Source: Spirochaetia bacterium
GTDB lineage: Bacteria > Spirochaetota > Spirochaetia > Treponematales > Treponemataceae
NCBI GenBank assembly: GCA_900767955.1
Contig: CAAGBC010000014.1
Span: 18,281-82,280, forward strand
Length of the DNA stretch: 64,000 nt
Reading direction: 5' to 3'
A model generated the notes under the pieces. It was not told the DNA's origin. It did not search any database and saw only the letters and a list, made by a program, of their open reading frames with translations. Shown here piece after piece: positions 52,864 through 63,500 of this stretch; position 1 is the stretch's first letter, and every line of letters begins with the position of its first letter. The translations under genes were made by a program, and so were the position numbers.

Positions 52864-53966
52864 TGAGCAAAATAGAAGAACTTGAAAAGCAAATTCAAGA
52901 TTTAACAGCACAATATGAAAAGAAAGTATATGATTTGGAACAATTACTAGAAATTTCTCGTTCTCTTTGTTCTACGCTTGAATCATCTAAGCTTTTTGAA
53001 TCTATTACATACACTTGTATGGCTCAGGTTCATGTAATCAATGCTGGTGTTTTTATGATTGATGGTTTAACTTCAGAAAACTTCATTCTTGAAACAAAGC
53101 AAAGTATTATGGACTTAAATAACGACATAAGTTATGAAATTCCAGTATCAGACCCTGTAGTAAAAATCCTATTGGAAGAAAAGAAACCTCTTACTTTAGA
53201 TATTTTTGAAAAAAAATGTCCAGAAAGTGCTGCTTTAAAAATTTTGCAATCCCTTAACACAACATTAGTTGTACCACTTATACAAAAAAATCATATCAAC
53301 GGAATTTTGTTCCTTGGAGAACGTCTTGTATTTGATACTGAATCTGATTATACAGATGCAGAAAAGAAACAGATAATGGAAATTAGTTCTCTTGCTTCAT
53401 TGGCTATTAATAATGCAACATTGTTGGAACGATCTTCCACTGATATGATGACAAAACTCAAACTTAAATTCTTCTTCTTTAATATTCTTGCAGATAAACT
53501 TGATAACGCATTGGCACAAAAAACTCCTTTATCTGTAATAATGTTCGATATTGACTTCTTTAAACACTTTAATGATACATACGGACACGAATGTGGAGAC
53601 TATGTTCTTAAAGAAGTTGCTGCTTTAATTAAATCTAGTTTACGCGAAGAAGATTTGGCTAGCCGCTACGGTGGAGAAGAATTCACAATTCTTCTTGACC
53701 ATACTGATAAAGAACAGGCAATGAATGTTGCAGAAAGAATTCGTACTAACATTGAAAACCACGATTTTATTTTTGCAGACCAAAGAATGAAAGTTACTAT
53801 TTCTGGTGGAGTTGCTGTATTTAATCACGAAACTAATCCAGTTATGGTTCCAAAAGATTTGGTAAATCAGGCTGACCAAGGTCTTTATATGTCAAAGCAC
53901 AACGGAAGAAACAGAATTACTTATGCACCTCCTTCACTTGTTGCTCTTGATGGATTAAATAATTAA
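52863..53966 (+). CDS. GAF-GGDEF diguanylate cyclase
   Basis: This 367-residue cytoplasmic protein makes cyclic di-GMP. A short coiled coil leads into a GAF-like sensor (I-T-Y-T-C-M-A-Q-V-H-V-I-N-A-G-V-F-M), then a GGDEF domain with signature R-Y-G-G-E-E-F (G-G-E-E-F at residues 270-274), preceded by F-D-I-D-F-F-K and followed by the N-Q-A-D-Q-G-L-Y-M-S-K end. An R-x-x-D inhibitory site is not evident. It lies in an operon with the DUF5312-like protein and rhomboid protease. Confidence 0.93.
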   Translation: MSKIEELEKQIQDLTAQYEKKVYDLEQLLEISRSLCSTLESSKLFESITYTCMAQVHVINAGVFMIDGLTSENFILETKQSIMDLNNDISYEIPVSDPVVKILLEEKKPLTLDIFEKKCPESAALKILQSLNTTLVVPLIQKNHINGILFLGERLVFDTESDYTDAEKKQIMEISSLASLAINNATLLERSSTDMMTKLKLKFFFFNILADKLDNALAQKTPLSVIMFDIDFFKHFNDTYGHECGDYVLKEVAALIKSSLREEDLASRYGGEEFTILLDHTDKEQAMNVAERIRTNIENHDFIFADQRMKVTISGGVAVFNHETNPVMVPKDLVNQADQGLYMSKHNGRNRITYAPPSLVALDGLNN

Positions 53967-54604
53967 TGCTTAAAAAATTCATTCAAAAACCGTTTCGCTA
54001 CTCATTTTATAACATAAGCTTATATCTTATTGTTATTAACTGTATAATATTTGCGTTAACATCTTTATTTCCTCAAATAAAAGGATATTTAGGTTTATCC
54101 CCATTTGGAATTATCAAGTACAAAATGCTTTGGCAACCCCTTTCATATATGTTTACTCATGGAAATTTAACACATCTATTATCAAATATGATTGGGCTTT
54201 TATTTTTTGGAATTGCAATAGAAAGAGCTATTGGTTCAAAAGAATTTGCGTTATTTTATTTTTCCACAGGAATTATTAGTGGTCTTCTTTCTGTTCTTAT
54301 TTATGTATTAACTAAAAATTATTTTGCAATACTAATCGGTGCAAGTGGCGCTTTATACGCAGTAATGCTTGCCTATGCTGTAATTTTTCCACGCTCCACT
54401 GTTTATATATTTGGAATTATACCAATTTCATCACCAATAATGGTTATTGCTTACGCGGGAATAGAATTTTTTAGTCAATTTTCTACACGCCAATCAAATG
54501 TAGCTCACACAACGCATTTATTGGGATTTTTGGTAGCATGGATTTATTTTCTTGTAAGGATGGGAATTAACCCAATAAAAATATGGAAAAACGCATATCG
54601 CTAA
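53966..54604 (+). CDS. Rhomboid-family intramembrane serine protease
   Basis: This 212-residue protein has six membrane segments. The catalytic Ser is in I-G-A-S-G-A-L-Y-A, the catalytic His in A-H-T-T-H-L-L-G, and the conserved H-L-L-S-N-M forms the oxyanion part. Rhomboids cut membrane proteins within the bilayer. The gene starts at the stop of the GGDEF gene and overlaps the following secreted protein by 22 bases. Confidence 0.9.
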   Translation: MLKKFIQKPFRYSFYNISLYLIVINCIIFALTSLFPQIKGYLGLSPFGIIKYKMLWQPLSYMFTHGNLTHLLSNMIGLLFFGIAIERAIGSKEFALFYFSTGIISGLLSVLIYVLTKNYFAILIGASGALYAVMLAYAVIFPRSTVYIFGIIPISSPIMVIAYAGIEFFSQFSTRQSNVAHTTHLLGFLVAWIYFLVRMGINPIKIWKNAYR

Positions 54605-55269
54605 TACTTTTTGCATTAATTTTTTTTGCAAATAATATTTATTCTCAGCACGAAGATTTTCAGAAAAAAATAAGAATCCCGTTGTGGGCCGAATTAGACG
54701 CATATCCTGGACTTGCCGAAGCTCAAGACACTTCATCAGGGCAATTTGATTATCCAATAAACAGATTAAAAACTATTTCTCCTTTTTTGATTACAGGAAT
54801 GACATACGGATGGAATTTTACCTACACTCCTTACGACAAAATGAGAAAAGTTGATGAATATTTTGAAGTTACTCCAATTGCTGAATTATCAGAAAAAGAT
54901 GGAAATATCCAATACTCAAAACCTTGGGTTCAAGATAACAAGTTGTACTGTTGGGTTGAATTTGACCGCACACCACATATGCAATGGACTTACCGAATGT
55001 GGAATTCTGTAAATGTAAAAAAAATTAAAGGCCGTGGCAATGGAAAAATTTCAGATGGATTTGACGGTATTCAAAACGCAGCTAAAAATGCGCTAAAAGA
55101 AGCTATTCGTGAACACTACAGAGAAATCATAAAAAATAAACCAAAAGAAATTTCTGGAAAGGTTATTATTCGAAAAACACCTAAAGTAGGAATAAATTCT
55201 GGGCAATATGTAATTGAACTTGATTTTTTGCTCGAATCGGATAGAATAGTAATGTACACAATGTATTAA
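54583..55269 (+). CDS. Hypothetical secreted protein
   Basis: This 228-residue protein has a signal peptide (S-L-I-L-F-A-L-I-F-F-A-N-N-I-Y-S). The mature part has several Trp/Tyr-rich strands (W-N-F-T-Y-T-P, W-T-Y-R-M-W-N). No family is recognised. It overlaps the rhomboid gene and precedes a second small secreted protein, which suggests a co-transcribed pair in the periplasm or outer membrane. Confidence 0.65.
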   Translation: MEKRISLILFALIFFANNIYSQHEDFQKKIRIPLWAELDAYPGLAEAQDTSSGQFDYPINRLKTISPFLITGMTYGWNFTYTPYDKMRKVDEYFEVTPIAELSEKDGNIQYSKPWVQDNKLYCWVEFDRTPHMQWTYRMWNSVNVKKIKGRGNGKISDGFDGIQNAAKNALKEAIREHYREIIKNKPKEISGKVIIRKTPKVGINSGQYVIELDFLLESDRIVMYTMY

Positions 55270-55284
55270 CTTCTGGAGGAATTT

Positions 55285-55680
55285 ATGAAAAAAGGATTTT
55301 TAGTTCTTTTCTCTTTATTTTTTTGTTTAGGTTCTTTATTTGCACAAGATTTGTCAGGAATCGTTGATAATGCAAACAAAGTTGATCTTTCAACAAAATT
55401 TATTACACCTAAAGATCAGCACACTGCTGATAGAACTGCAACTGTAAAAATTGAATATATGCCTATGGTAAACGAACTTCGTATATATTACACAAGTATG
55501 TATGTTACTTACGATGCTGGAGAAGCTATGAATTCTATTCAAGCTTGTCTAAAAGATTTTATAAAAGAACATCAATATTACAATTATAAGTACATGGAAC
55601 GCGATAGAGAACGCTATTTCAAAAATGAAAGAGGTTTCAATATGGCACAATATGTGTCACATGTTCAGCTTATACGCTAG
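55285..55680 (+). CDS. Hypothetical secreted protein
   Basis: This 131-residue exported protein has a signal peptide (L-V-L-F-S-L-F-F-C-L-G-S-L-F-A, cleavage near A-Q-D). The mature 110 residues contain V-K-I-E-Y-M-P-M-V-N-E-L and a helical C-terminus. Such small proteins in Treponema are often periplasmic, but no family or function is known to me. GGAGG precedes the start. A bidirectional terminator follows. Confidence 0.65.
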   Translation: MKKGFLVLFSLFFCLGSLFAQDLSGIVDNANKVDLSTKFITPKDQHTADRTATVKIEYMPMVNELRIYYTSMYVTYDAGEAMNSIQACLKDFIKEHQYYNYKYMERDRERYFKNERGFNMAQYVSHVQLIR

Positions 55681-55683
55681 ACT

Positions 55684-55720
55684 AAAAAAGAGCTACTTTT
55701 GTGTGAAGTAGCTCTTTTTT
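55684..55720. terminator. Bidirectional terminator
   Basis: AAAAAAGAGCTACT (55684-55697) and its complement (55707-55720) flank nine bases. It serves the secreted-protein gene on the plus strand and the convergent glpK gene. Confidence 0.85.
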
Positions 55721-55721
55721 A

Positions 55722-57215
55722 TTATTCCTTCCAAGACATTGCACATTCAATTGCTTTTTGCCATCTGCTATACAATTTTGCCTTTTCTTCTTCCTTCATT
55801 GAAGGATTAAAAGTTTTATCTTTTTCCCATTGCGCAAGGATTTCATCTTTTGAATTCCAAAATCCAACTGCCAAACCTGCTAAAAATGCCGCACCTGTAA
55901 TTGTTGTTTCTACATTTTTGGGCCTACACACAGGAATTCCTAAAATATCTGATTGAAATTGAAGCATTAAATCACTAACACTAACGCCTCCATCAACTTT
56001 TAATATTGGAATATCAATTTGTGCATCATCTTTCATACATTCAATTTCATCTTTGACTTGAAAGGCAATTGAATCTAAAGCTGCCCGACAAATATGAGCT
56101 TTATTCACTCCTCTTGTAAGCCCAACTATAGTTCCTCTTGTGTAAGAATTCCAATAAGGCGCACCCAAACCTGTAAACGCAGGAACTAAAACTACTCCAT
56201 TTGAATCTTTTACTGAATCAGCCAAAATATCACATTCCTGTGCGGAAGAAATAATTTCTAATTCATCTCGGAGCCACTTAATTAACGCTCCACCAATAAA
56301 AACACTTCCTTCTAATGCGTATTCAACTTTTCCGTTTATTCCAATTGCAATAGTTGTAAGAAGTTTGTGTTTTGAAGTAACAGGTTTTGTTCCTGTGTTC
56401 ATCAAAAGAAAACATCCCGTACCATAAGTAGTTTTTGTTTCACCAGGCAAAAAACATCCTTGCCCAAACAAAGCTGCTTGTTGGTCACCTATTACTGACG
56501 CAATAGGAACTTCGATTCCACAAACATTTTTATCTGTTACAGCATAAACTTCTGAAGAATTTTTTACTTGTGGAAGAATATTTTCTGGAATATCAAGCAA
56601 TTCAAGAAGCTCTTTATCCCATTCCAAAGTGTGAATATTGTATAACATCGTTCGCGATGCATTTGTATAATCAGTAACATGCGCTTTTCCACCACTAAGT
56701 TTCCACACAAGCCAAGTATCAATTGTTCCTGCAAGAATTTCATTATTTTCTGCCCGTTTTCTTAAACCAGGAACTGTATCTAAAATCCACTTGATTTTTG
56801 TTCCAGAAAAATACGCATCTGGAATAAGCCCCGTTTTGTCACGAATAAAATCACTGTAACCATCATTTATTAATTTATCAGCAAGATTTGCAGTTCTTCT
56901 GCATTGCCAAACAATTGCCCTGTAAACTGGATTTCCTGTTGCTTTTTCCCAAAGAACAACAGTTTCCCTTTGATTCGTTATTCCTAAAGCCGCAATTTGT
57001 TCAGAATTAATTTTTGCATCTTTGATTGCCTTTTCCATTACATCTAATGTACATTCAAAAATTTCTGTTGCATCGTGTTCCACCCAACTTGGCTGTGGAT
57101 AATACTGTTTAAATTCTTTTTGAACTGACGACAATTTATTTATTTTTTTATCAAAAACAACCGCACGACTTGATGTAGTTCCTTGGTCAATGGCTAAAAT
57201 ATATTTGCTATTCAA
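55722..57215 (-). CDS. glpK: Glycerol kinase
   Basis: This 497-residue FGGY-family kinase phosphorylates glycerol to glycerol-3-phosphate. Its N-terminal phosphate loop is A-I-D-Q-G-T-T-S-S-R-A-V; G-I-T-N-Q-R-E-T-V and C-terminal D-G-G-V-S-V-S-D motifs are standard. The product feeds phospholipid synthesis or glycolysis. No glpF or glpD is adjacent. Confidence 0.96.
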   Translation of the reverse strand: MNSKYILAIDQGTTSSRAVVFDKKINKLSSVQKEFKQYYPQPSWVEHDATEIFECTLDVMEKAIKDAKINSEQIAALGITNQRETVVLWEKATGNPVYRAIVWQCRRTANLADKLINDGYSDFIRDKTGLIPDAYFSGTKIKWILDTVPGLRKRAENNEILAGTIDTWLVWKLSGGKAHVTDYTNASRTMLYNIHTLEWDKELLELLDIPENILPQVKNSSEVYAVTDKNVCGIEVPIASVIGDQQAALFGQGCFLPGETKTTYGTGCFLLMNTGTKPVTSKHKLLTTIAIGINGKVEYALEGSVFIGGALIKWLRDELEIISSAQECDILADSVKDSNGVVLVPAFTGLGAPYWNSYTRGTIVGLTRGVNKAHICRAALDSIAFQVKDEIECMKDDAQIDIPILKVDGGVSVSDLMLQFQSDILGIPVCRPKNVETTITGAAFLAGLAVGFWNSKDEILAQWEKDKTFNPSMKEEEKAKLYSRWQKAIECAMSWKE

Positions 57216-57357
57216 AATAACCTCTGTCTATATATTTTTATAATTTTAACATTACTTTAAAAAATTTACAAAAATTCTGTAACACTAGAAAATTTTGTTT
57301 GTTATGCTTATATTCTAAGTATGCGTAATAGCAAAAAAAAAATTAACGAGGTAAAAA

Positions 57358-58170
57358 ATGAAAACTATTTTTGGCGCTGTTTTAGCAGCAACTTTTGCAT
57401 GCAGTATTTTTACAAGTTGTGCAAATAGCAATACAGAAAAGCTTTTAGGAAATTGGCAACTTACATTCTTTGAAAAAGATGGCGTAGCACAAGAAATTGC
57501 AATTGCAACTGTAAACATTAAATCTGAATTCAAAAATTCAATCAGAATGGATGGATTTTCTGGAATTAACAGATTCAACGGAACTTTTGATGTAAGTGGC
57601 AACAAACTTACTGAAAAAGCTGGATTTTCTACAACAAGAATGGCAGGTAATCCAAGCGTTATGAAATTTGAAACAAGTTTTATGAGCGCATTACAATCTG
57701 CTGATTCTTTTAATATTCAAGTAGAAGATGGACTTGCAACATTAATTATTAACAGTTCTTCAGAAAAAGTTGTTCTTAAATTTCAGCCAGTAAAATTGCA
57801 AGACACAACTTGGAATCTAACTGAAGTATTACAAAATGATGGTGTTGTATCAGTTTACTTTGATAGTACAGCAGAAAAAGTTATTCCACACTTTACATTT
57901 TCTGAAGATGGCGTTCTTTCTGGTTCAACAGGTGTAAATCTAATCACATTAAATTATACAGTTGATGAAAACACAGGAAACATGAAAATTGAAGATGGTG
58001 CAATTACATTAGTAGCAACAGATGATGAAGAAGCTGCAAAATTGGAAACTACTATATTACAGCTTATTCCTAATGTTGCAAAATACGATATTTCTGGAAC
58101 TACACTTTCTTTAATGAATGTAGACGATATGCCTCTTCTTGTGTTTCAAAAACAGGAATTGGTAGAATAA
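57358..58170 (+). CDS. Lipoprotein with two META (HslJ-like) domains
   Basis: This 270-residue lipoprotein has the signal V-L-A-A-T-F-A-C-S-I-F-T-S-C (Cys near residue 21). Two META-domain halves follow: G-N-W-Q-L-T-F near 32, with F-S-G-I-N-R-F-N-G-T-F, and T-W-N-L-T near 152, with F-S-E-D-G-V-L-S-G-S-T-G-V-N. META domains are found in heat-shock HslJ and in surface proteins; their role is unclear. The gene is single. Confidence 0.85.
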   Translation: MKTIFGAVLAATFACSIFTSCANSNTEKLLGNWQLTFFEKDGVAQEIAIATVNIKSEFKNSIRMDGFSGINRFNGTFDVSGNKLTEKAGFSTTRMAGNPSVMKFETSFMSALQSADSFNIQVEDGLATLIINSSSEKVVLKFQPVKLQDTTWNLTEVLQNDGVVSVYFDSTAEKVIPHFTFSEDGVLSGSTGVNLITLNYTVDENTGNMKIEDGAITLVATDDEEAAKLETTILQLIPNVAKYDISGTTLSLMNVDDMPLLVFQKQELVE

Positions 58171-58518
58171 TTTTCTTTGTTTTTTTTCAAACGATGTTTG
58201 ATTTTTTTTTATCACATTGTGTCATCCCGAACGCTGCGCTTCTTCGTACGCACTTGCTTCGAAGAATGTTTCGGGATCTCACTTTTATTTTTTCAAACGA
58301 TGTTTGATTTTTCTTTATCACTTCTTTGTTTTTACTTTTTTTATAAAAATTATTACTACTTCTTCTAAGGGAAGGGAAACAGCTCGGAGTCCGAAGCCCG
58401 CAGTTTCCCTCCCCTTAAACCCCTCCTTTTTTGGGCACGGCTTAGGGCGCTGCCCTAAGAACCTGCATGCTTCAAAGTGAGTAGCGTTAGCTGCGAACAA
58501 ATCTGTGTGGCATTTTTA
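58171..58518. other. Intergenic region with dispersed repeats and GC-rich palindromes
   Basis: No convincing gene is present. A 20-odd base sequence around TCAAACGATGTTTGA occurs twice (58188 and 58294), flanking a palindromic TGTCATCCCGAA...TTCGGGATCTCA unit of the dispersed family. A GC-rich stretch follows with GGGAAAC/GTTTCCC arms (58374-58409) and GGGCGCTGCCC. These look like intergenic palindromic repeats. Confidence 0.6.
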
Positions 58519-59409
58519 TTAATATAAGGATTGCAAATATTCGGTGGCAAGATTGATTCCGCATTTGCACAAAGCAGAAATTACTGGGCGGGCAATTAAA
58601 ACTTTATCTGCGCCAAAATACAAAGCAACTTTTATATCGTTCTGTGTACGGATTCCGCCGTCTACCCAAACTTGGGAACAACTTTGTTTTAATCGATTTA
58701 TGTGGTTTTTAAGAAATTCCGCAGAACTTCCCTTGTTTGTTTCTATTCTTCCACCGTGATTAGAAACTACAACAATATCAGGCTTTACTTTTTCACATAG
58801 CAAAATATCTTCTTCTGTAAAAACACCTTTTATCATCAAAGGAACATTTATTCTTTGCTTTATCTCTTGAATTTGTTCAACGGATTTTTTTTCCAAATGA
58901 ACTTGATTACGCATTGTTACAATATTATACGCATCAATATCCATTCCAATTCCAAGTGCCTTATCAGCAATCCATTCTATACGCTGAAATAATTTTTCAT
59001 TGGGATACGGTTTTAAGAAAAAATACCCTTTAGTTTTTAGTTTATGAATTGCATCTATTCCCAATTTTAATTTTTCATCAGGAGCACCATCGCCAACACA
59101 AATACCTACTTTGCTGTTTTGTGCCGCAGTAAAATATGGAAGATAAAAATCGTCTTCTTTTGCGTAACCAATATTTTGTTCGGCACCTGTAACTGGAGCA
59201 ATAGCAATTTTATCTGGAGTGATTTTTATATTTTGAAGGGAAGTTTTATCTGTTTTAATTATTTCGTTAAAAAAATCCTTCCAACCAGAACAGTTTAGAA
59301 GGAAATTTTCACTTTGATTAACACCACCCATGCCAGGAAGTTGACCTTTACATCCAAAGCCCATACATTCCTTGCAAAAGTGGCATTTAAAATTATTTGA
59401 ATTAGTCAC
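58519..59409 (-). CDS. FMN-dependent alpha-hydroxyacid dehydrogenase-like protein
   Basis: This protein of about 296 residues has the FMN-binding TIM barrel of lactate/glycolate oxidases: V-V-V-S-N-H-G-G-R (catalytic His), V-W-V-D-G-G-I-R and G-A-D-K-V-L-I-A-R-P. Its N-terminus is short and has C-H-F-C-K-E-C-M-G-F-G-C, a cysteine cluster that may bind metal or iron-sulfur. I favour a GTG start at 59409, overlapping the end of pfkA; the first ATG at 59439 would overlap further. The substrate is unknown. Confidence 0.75.
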   Translation of the reverse strand: MTNSNNFKCHFCKECMGFGCKGQLPGMGGVNQSENFLLNCSGWKDFFNEIIKTDKTSLQNIKITPDKIAIAPVTGAEQNIGYAKEDDFYLPYFTAAQNSKVGICVGDGAPDEKLKLGIDAIHKLKTKGYFFLKPYPNEKLFQRIEWIADKALGIGMDIDAYNIVTMRNQVHLEKKSVEQIQEIKQRINVPLMIKGVFTEEDILLCEKVKPDIVVVSNHGGRIETNKGSSAEFLKNHINRLKQSCSQVWVDGGIRTQNDIKVALYFGADKVLIARPVISALCKCGINLATEYLQSLY

Positions 59410-60487
59410 CAAAACACAATCCAACAGAACGACCAGCAAGAATCAAAGGATCATCTAATGTGATATTTTTTACTTTGCCAGCACATTCTTCAAGAGGAAT
59501 ACCAACGATTTGATTATTGCGCATTGCAACTAATTTTCCAAAATCTTCACGAGCTAGGAAATCAGCAGCAGCTACACCAAATTGTGTTGCTAAAACTCTA
59601 TCATAAGGAGATGGAGTTCCACCACGCTGTAGATAACCTAAAACAGTTACGCGTGATTCCAAACCTGTTGCTTCTTCTAGTTCATGTGCTACTCTATAAC
59701 CAATAGACTGTGTCATTCCCTGACGAGCTTTTTTGAAAGCTTTTTTATCAAGTTTTGCTTCTTCTTTTGATAATGCACCTTCTGCAACTACAACGATAGA
59801 AAATTCTTTTCCTGCATCACGGCGTGCTAAAATTTGTTTTGCAACAGATTTAATATCATAAGGAATTTCTGGAATAAGACAAACATCTCCACCGCCTGCC
59901 ATTGCAGAATACAAACCTAACCAACCAGCTTTGTGTCCCATAACTTCAACAACCATAACACGGCTGTGACTGTGAGCTGTTGTGTGAATTCTATCAATTG
60001 CTTCAGTAGCAACATCTACAGCAGTGTGGAATCCAAATGTAATATCAGTTCCAACAATATCGTTATCAATAGTTTTTGGAAGCCCGATTACATTTAAGCC
60101 TTCTTTTGCAAGTAAACTTCCAGTTGTGTTTGTTCCGTTTCCACCAAGAACAACAAGAGCATCTAACTTCCATTTTTCATAATTTTTCTTAATTGCTTCA
60201 ATAGGAAGAAGACCAGTATCAGGATTAGGCACTGGCTTTTTGAAAGGTTTATCACGAGCAGTTCCTAATATTGTTCCACCTCTAGTAAGAATACCTGAAA
60301 CATCATCAGATTTAACAGTAAAGCAATCTCCATTTACAAGACCACGATAACCGTTTCTAATTCCAACGATTTTCATTCCATAATTAATCATTGCAGAGCG
60401 ACAAACTCCACGGATTGCAGCATTTAATCCTGGTGCATCTCCACCAGAAGTAAGAATTCCTATAGTTTTAACTGATGTCTTTTTCAT
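59402..60487 (-). CDS. pfkA: 6-phosphofructokinase
   Basis: This 361-residue phosphofructokinase catalyses the committed step of glycolysis. G-I-L-T-S-G-G-D-A-P-G-L-N at the start, the phosphoryl-donor loop G-G-N-G-T, and the substrate motif P-K-T-I-D-N-D are visible. Gly in the donor loop favours ATP rather than pyrophosphate, although the Lys in P-K-T-I-D-N-D is more usual in pyrophosphate enzymes; this Gly/Lys pair is known in some ATP-dependent actinobacterial forms. The following FMN enzyme gene overlaps by a few bases. Confidence 0.9.
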   Translation of the reverse strand: MKKTSVKTIGILTSGGDAPGLNAAIRGVCRSAMINYGMKIVGIRNGYRGLVNGDCFTVKSDDVSGILTRGGTILGTARDKPFKKPVPNPDTGLLPIEAIKKNYEKWKLDALVVLGGNGTNTTGSLLAKEGLNVIGLPKTIDNDIVGTDITFGFHTAVDVATEAIDRIHTTAHSHSRVMVVEVMGHKAGWLGLYSAMAGGGDVCLIPEIPYDIKSVAKQILARRDAGKEFSIVVVAEGALSKEEAKLDKKAFKKARQGMTQSIGYRVAHELEEATGLESRVTVLGYLQRGGTPSPYDRVLATQFGVAAADFLAREDFGKLVAMRNNQIVGIPLEECAGKVKNITLDDPLILAGRSVGLCFGD

Positions 60488-60568
60488 AATTTAATTATAT
60501 CAGTACTTTTCAAAAGTTAGCAACAAAAAAAACTAAAATCGCAAACCTGTTTTTCCGATACTTTCTAT

Positions 60569-63500
60569 ATGAAATCATCTAATAAACCAAATGTAGCTGT
60601 AGGAATACTTTTACTTTTAGCAGCTGCTTTTTTTTCAATTGCATTAATACTTCGTGGGCTTGACTTTGGAATTTTAGGGCCAGGAAGAAACAATATACTA
60701 TTTTCCTTGGGGCAAATGCTTTTTTCCGTGTACGGATATTCAAGCGCTTTGATTCCATTGTTTTTATTTGTAGCTGCAATTTCATGTTTTGCTTCAAAAT
60801 GGACTTCCCAAAAAGCAATGCAACTTTTAACTGCTATAGTTCCTTTCTTTACAGCAGTGGGAACAGAAAACTTATGCAAATCAATTGCGGAACAAACTTT
60901 TTCTGATTTTAAATCTGTTAAAATTATCATAACAATCATTATTGGATTAATGCTTATTGTTATTGAATTCCTTATTGCTGGAATTATTGCAAACAAAATA
61001 ACAAACAAAAATTCCACTGAAGACAACACTCAAGAAGAACTTGATGAAGAAATAACAACAGAAGAAGAAATTCCATCAAATGAAGATGTAGAAACTTCTG
61101 AAAGCGTTACTGAAGTAGCAGAAAATTCTGAAACAACTGAACAAACTGAAAAAAAATATGATCCTTTTGCAAATGTTTTTGATGAATTAAAAACTGAACC
61201 AGAAGAAGACACAGAAGCAGAAGAAATAGAAACAAATCCATCATCAATTATTACTCAAGAAGAATATGCAGCATTAACACTTTTTGACGAAGAACCAGAA
61301 GTTTCTGACAACGATGTTAATTCAGAAGTTTCAGAAATTGCTGACGAAGATTCTCTTGAAGAAGAAATCCAAGATGAAGAATTAACTGTTGAAGATTCAC
61401 AAAACGAAGAAGACGAAGAAACAGAAATTAACTGGGACAACACACAAGAAAGAAAACTTCACGCTGGTGCTAATTTAAATGACAGCACACAAACTGACGA
61501 TGATATTTATTCAGAAAACATTAATTTAGAGTCTTCAAAAGATAATACTCCTGAAGACCCATATTCTGCAGCTGCTTACATTGATTCCGTAGTTCCTTCA
61601 CAAGAAGATGACGATTCAGAAGAAACTTCATTTTTATACGATGAACCTTTTGAAACAGAAGTGAATAACAACGATGAAGATATTTTCTCCTTTGAAGACG
61701 AGAGTTCCACAGACGAAAATGATAATTCCTTTGGAGAAATCACAGAAGAAAATAATCAAAATGAAACAAATTTTGACGATGACTTTAATTTTCCAGAAGA
61801 ATCAGAAATTGAACTTTCCCAAGAATTTGGAAACCCATTTGAAACATCAGAATTAAATGAATCAACAGAAGAAACAGATTCTGTTGAAGAAAATGATGAA
61901 GACTCTGACACTTTTACAATTGATTTTGACGATGGCGAAACAGTAGAAGACGACGGTTTAGAAATAAACAATTCTAATTCAATTTTTGAAATCGCTGATA
62001 ATGATGATGAATCTAACAATGAAATTGAAGAAGAAATTGAGGAAGAATCAGAAGAAGACGATATTTTTGAAGATGAAATTAATAATTATGAAAATCAATT
62101 AGAAATTTCAGAATCCGAAAATGATGAAAATTCTTATGAACAAACTGAATCAACAAATTCAACTTTGTCCCCAGACTTTTTTGACATAGACATGAACGAA
62201 GATGAAGAATTAGAAGATTCAGAAGAAGAAGTTGAATATACAAACGATAATTCAACTGACAAAGATTTTACACAAAGCAAAAACCTTCAGCAAAATATTA
62301 CTTCAATCTCTAGCATTTTTGCAGATATGGAAGAAGACGCAAAAAATAATTTTGTTGAAGATGAAATTTCAGTTCCTGTTGCAAAACAAACTGCAACACC
62401 TAATGCAGAACAAATTCCACAACAGGCTACAGCAGGAACTTCTATTCAGCAAACTCCAGTTCCTTCAAACAGAGTAAAACCAAAAGGGCCTTACAAAGTT
62501 CCAACTGACTTACTTGAAGAATACGAAGATGATAAATATTGGATAATTGATGAAGAAACAAAAGCTTCTGCGGTTGCATTAAAGGAAACTCTAAATGAAT
62601 TTAATATCGAAGCAGAAATAATTGGCATCAAAAAAGGTCCAGTTGTTACAATGTTTGAATTACTTCCAGCTCCTGGCGTAAAATTAAGCAAAATTGTTAC
62701 TTTGCAAGATAATATCGCATTACGACTTGCAGCAAGTTCCGTGCGTATTGTTGCACCAATCCCAGGAAAAGCTGCTGTGGGAATTGAAATTCCGAACAAA
62801 AAGCGTTCTATTGTAAGTTTTAGAGAAATGATTGAACAAGATTTACCAGAATTCCAAAAAATGGCAATTCCTGTGATTCTTGGAAAAGATATTTTAGGAA
62901 AACCTCAGTTACTTGATTTAGTAAAAACACCACACTTGTTAATTGCAGGTTCTACTGGCGCTGGAAAATCAGTTTGTGTAAACAGTATGATTCTTTCAAT
63001 TTTGTATAAACGATCACCTCAGCAAGTTAAGTTGATTTTAATTGACCCAAAAATTGTTGAATTAAAATTATACAATGACATTCCTCATTTGCTTACACCA
63101 GTTATTACTGAACCAAAACGGGCATATCAGTCACTTCAATATTGTCTTTGCGAAATGGAACGAAGATACGCGCTTCTTGACGGAATGGGTGTTCGTGACA
63201 TTACAAGTTACAACAGACGCATTGAAGAACGAAATATTTGTACAGAAAAATTACCATACATTGTTGTAATCATTGATGAATTTGCAGATTTAATGGCTAC
63301 AACAGGAAAAGAACTTGAATCAATTGTTGCTCGTCTTGCAGCAATGAGCCGCGCTGTAGGAATTCACTTAGTTCTTGCAACACAGCGTCCATCTATTGAT
63401 GTTATTACTGGATTAATCAAAGCAAATATTCCAAGCAGAATTGCCTTCATGGTTGCATCAAAAATGGATAGCCGCATTATCATTGACCAAGTTGGCGCAG

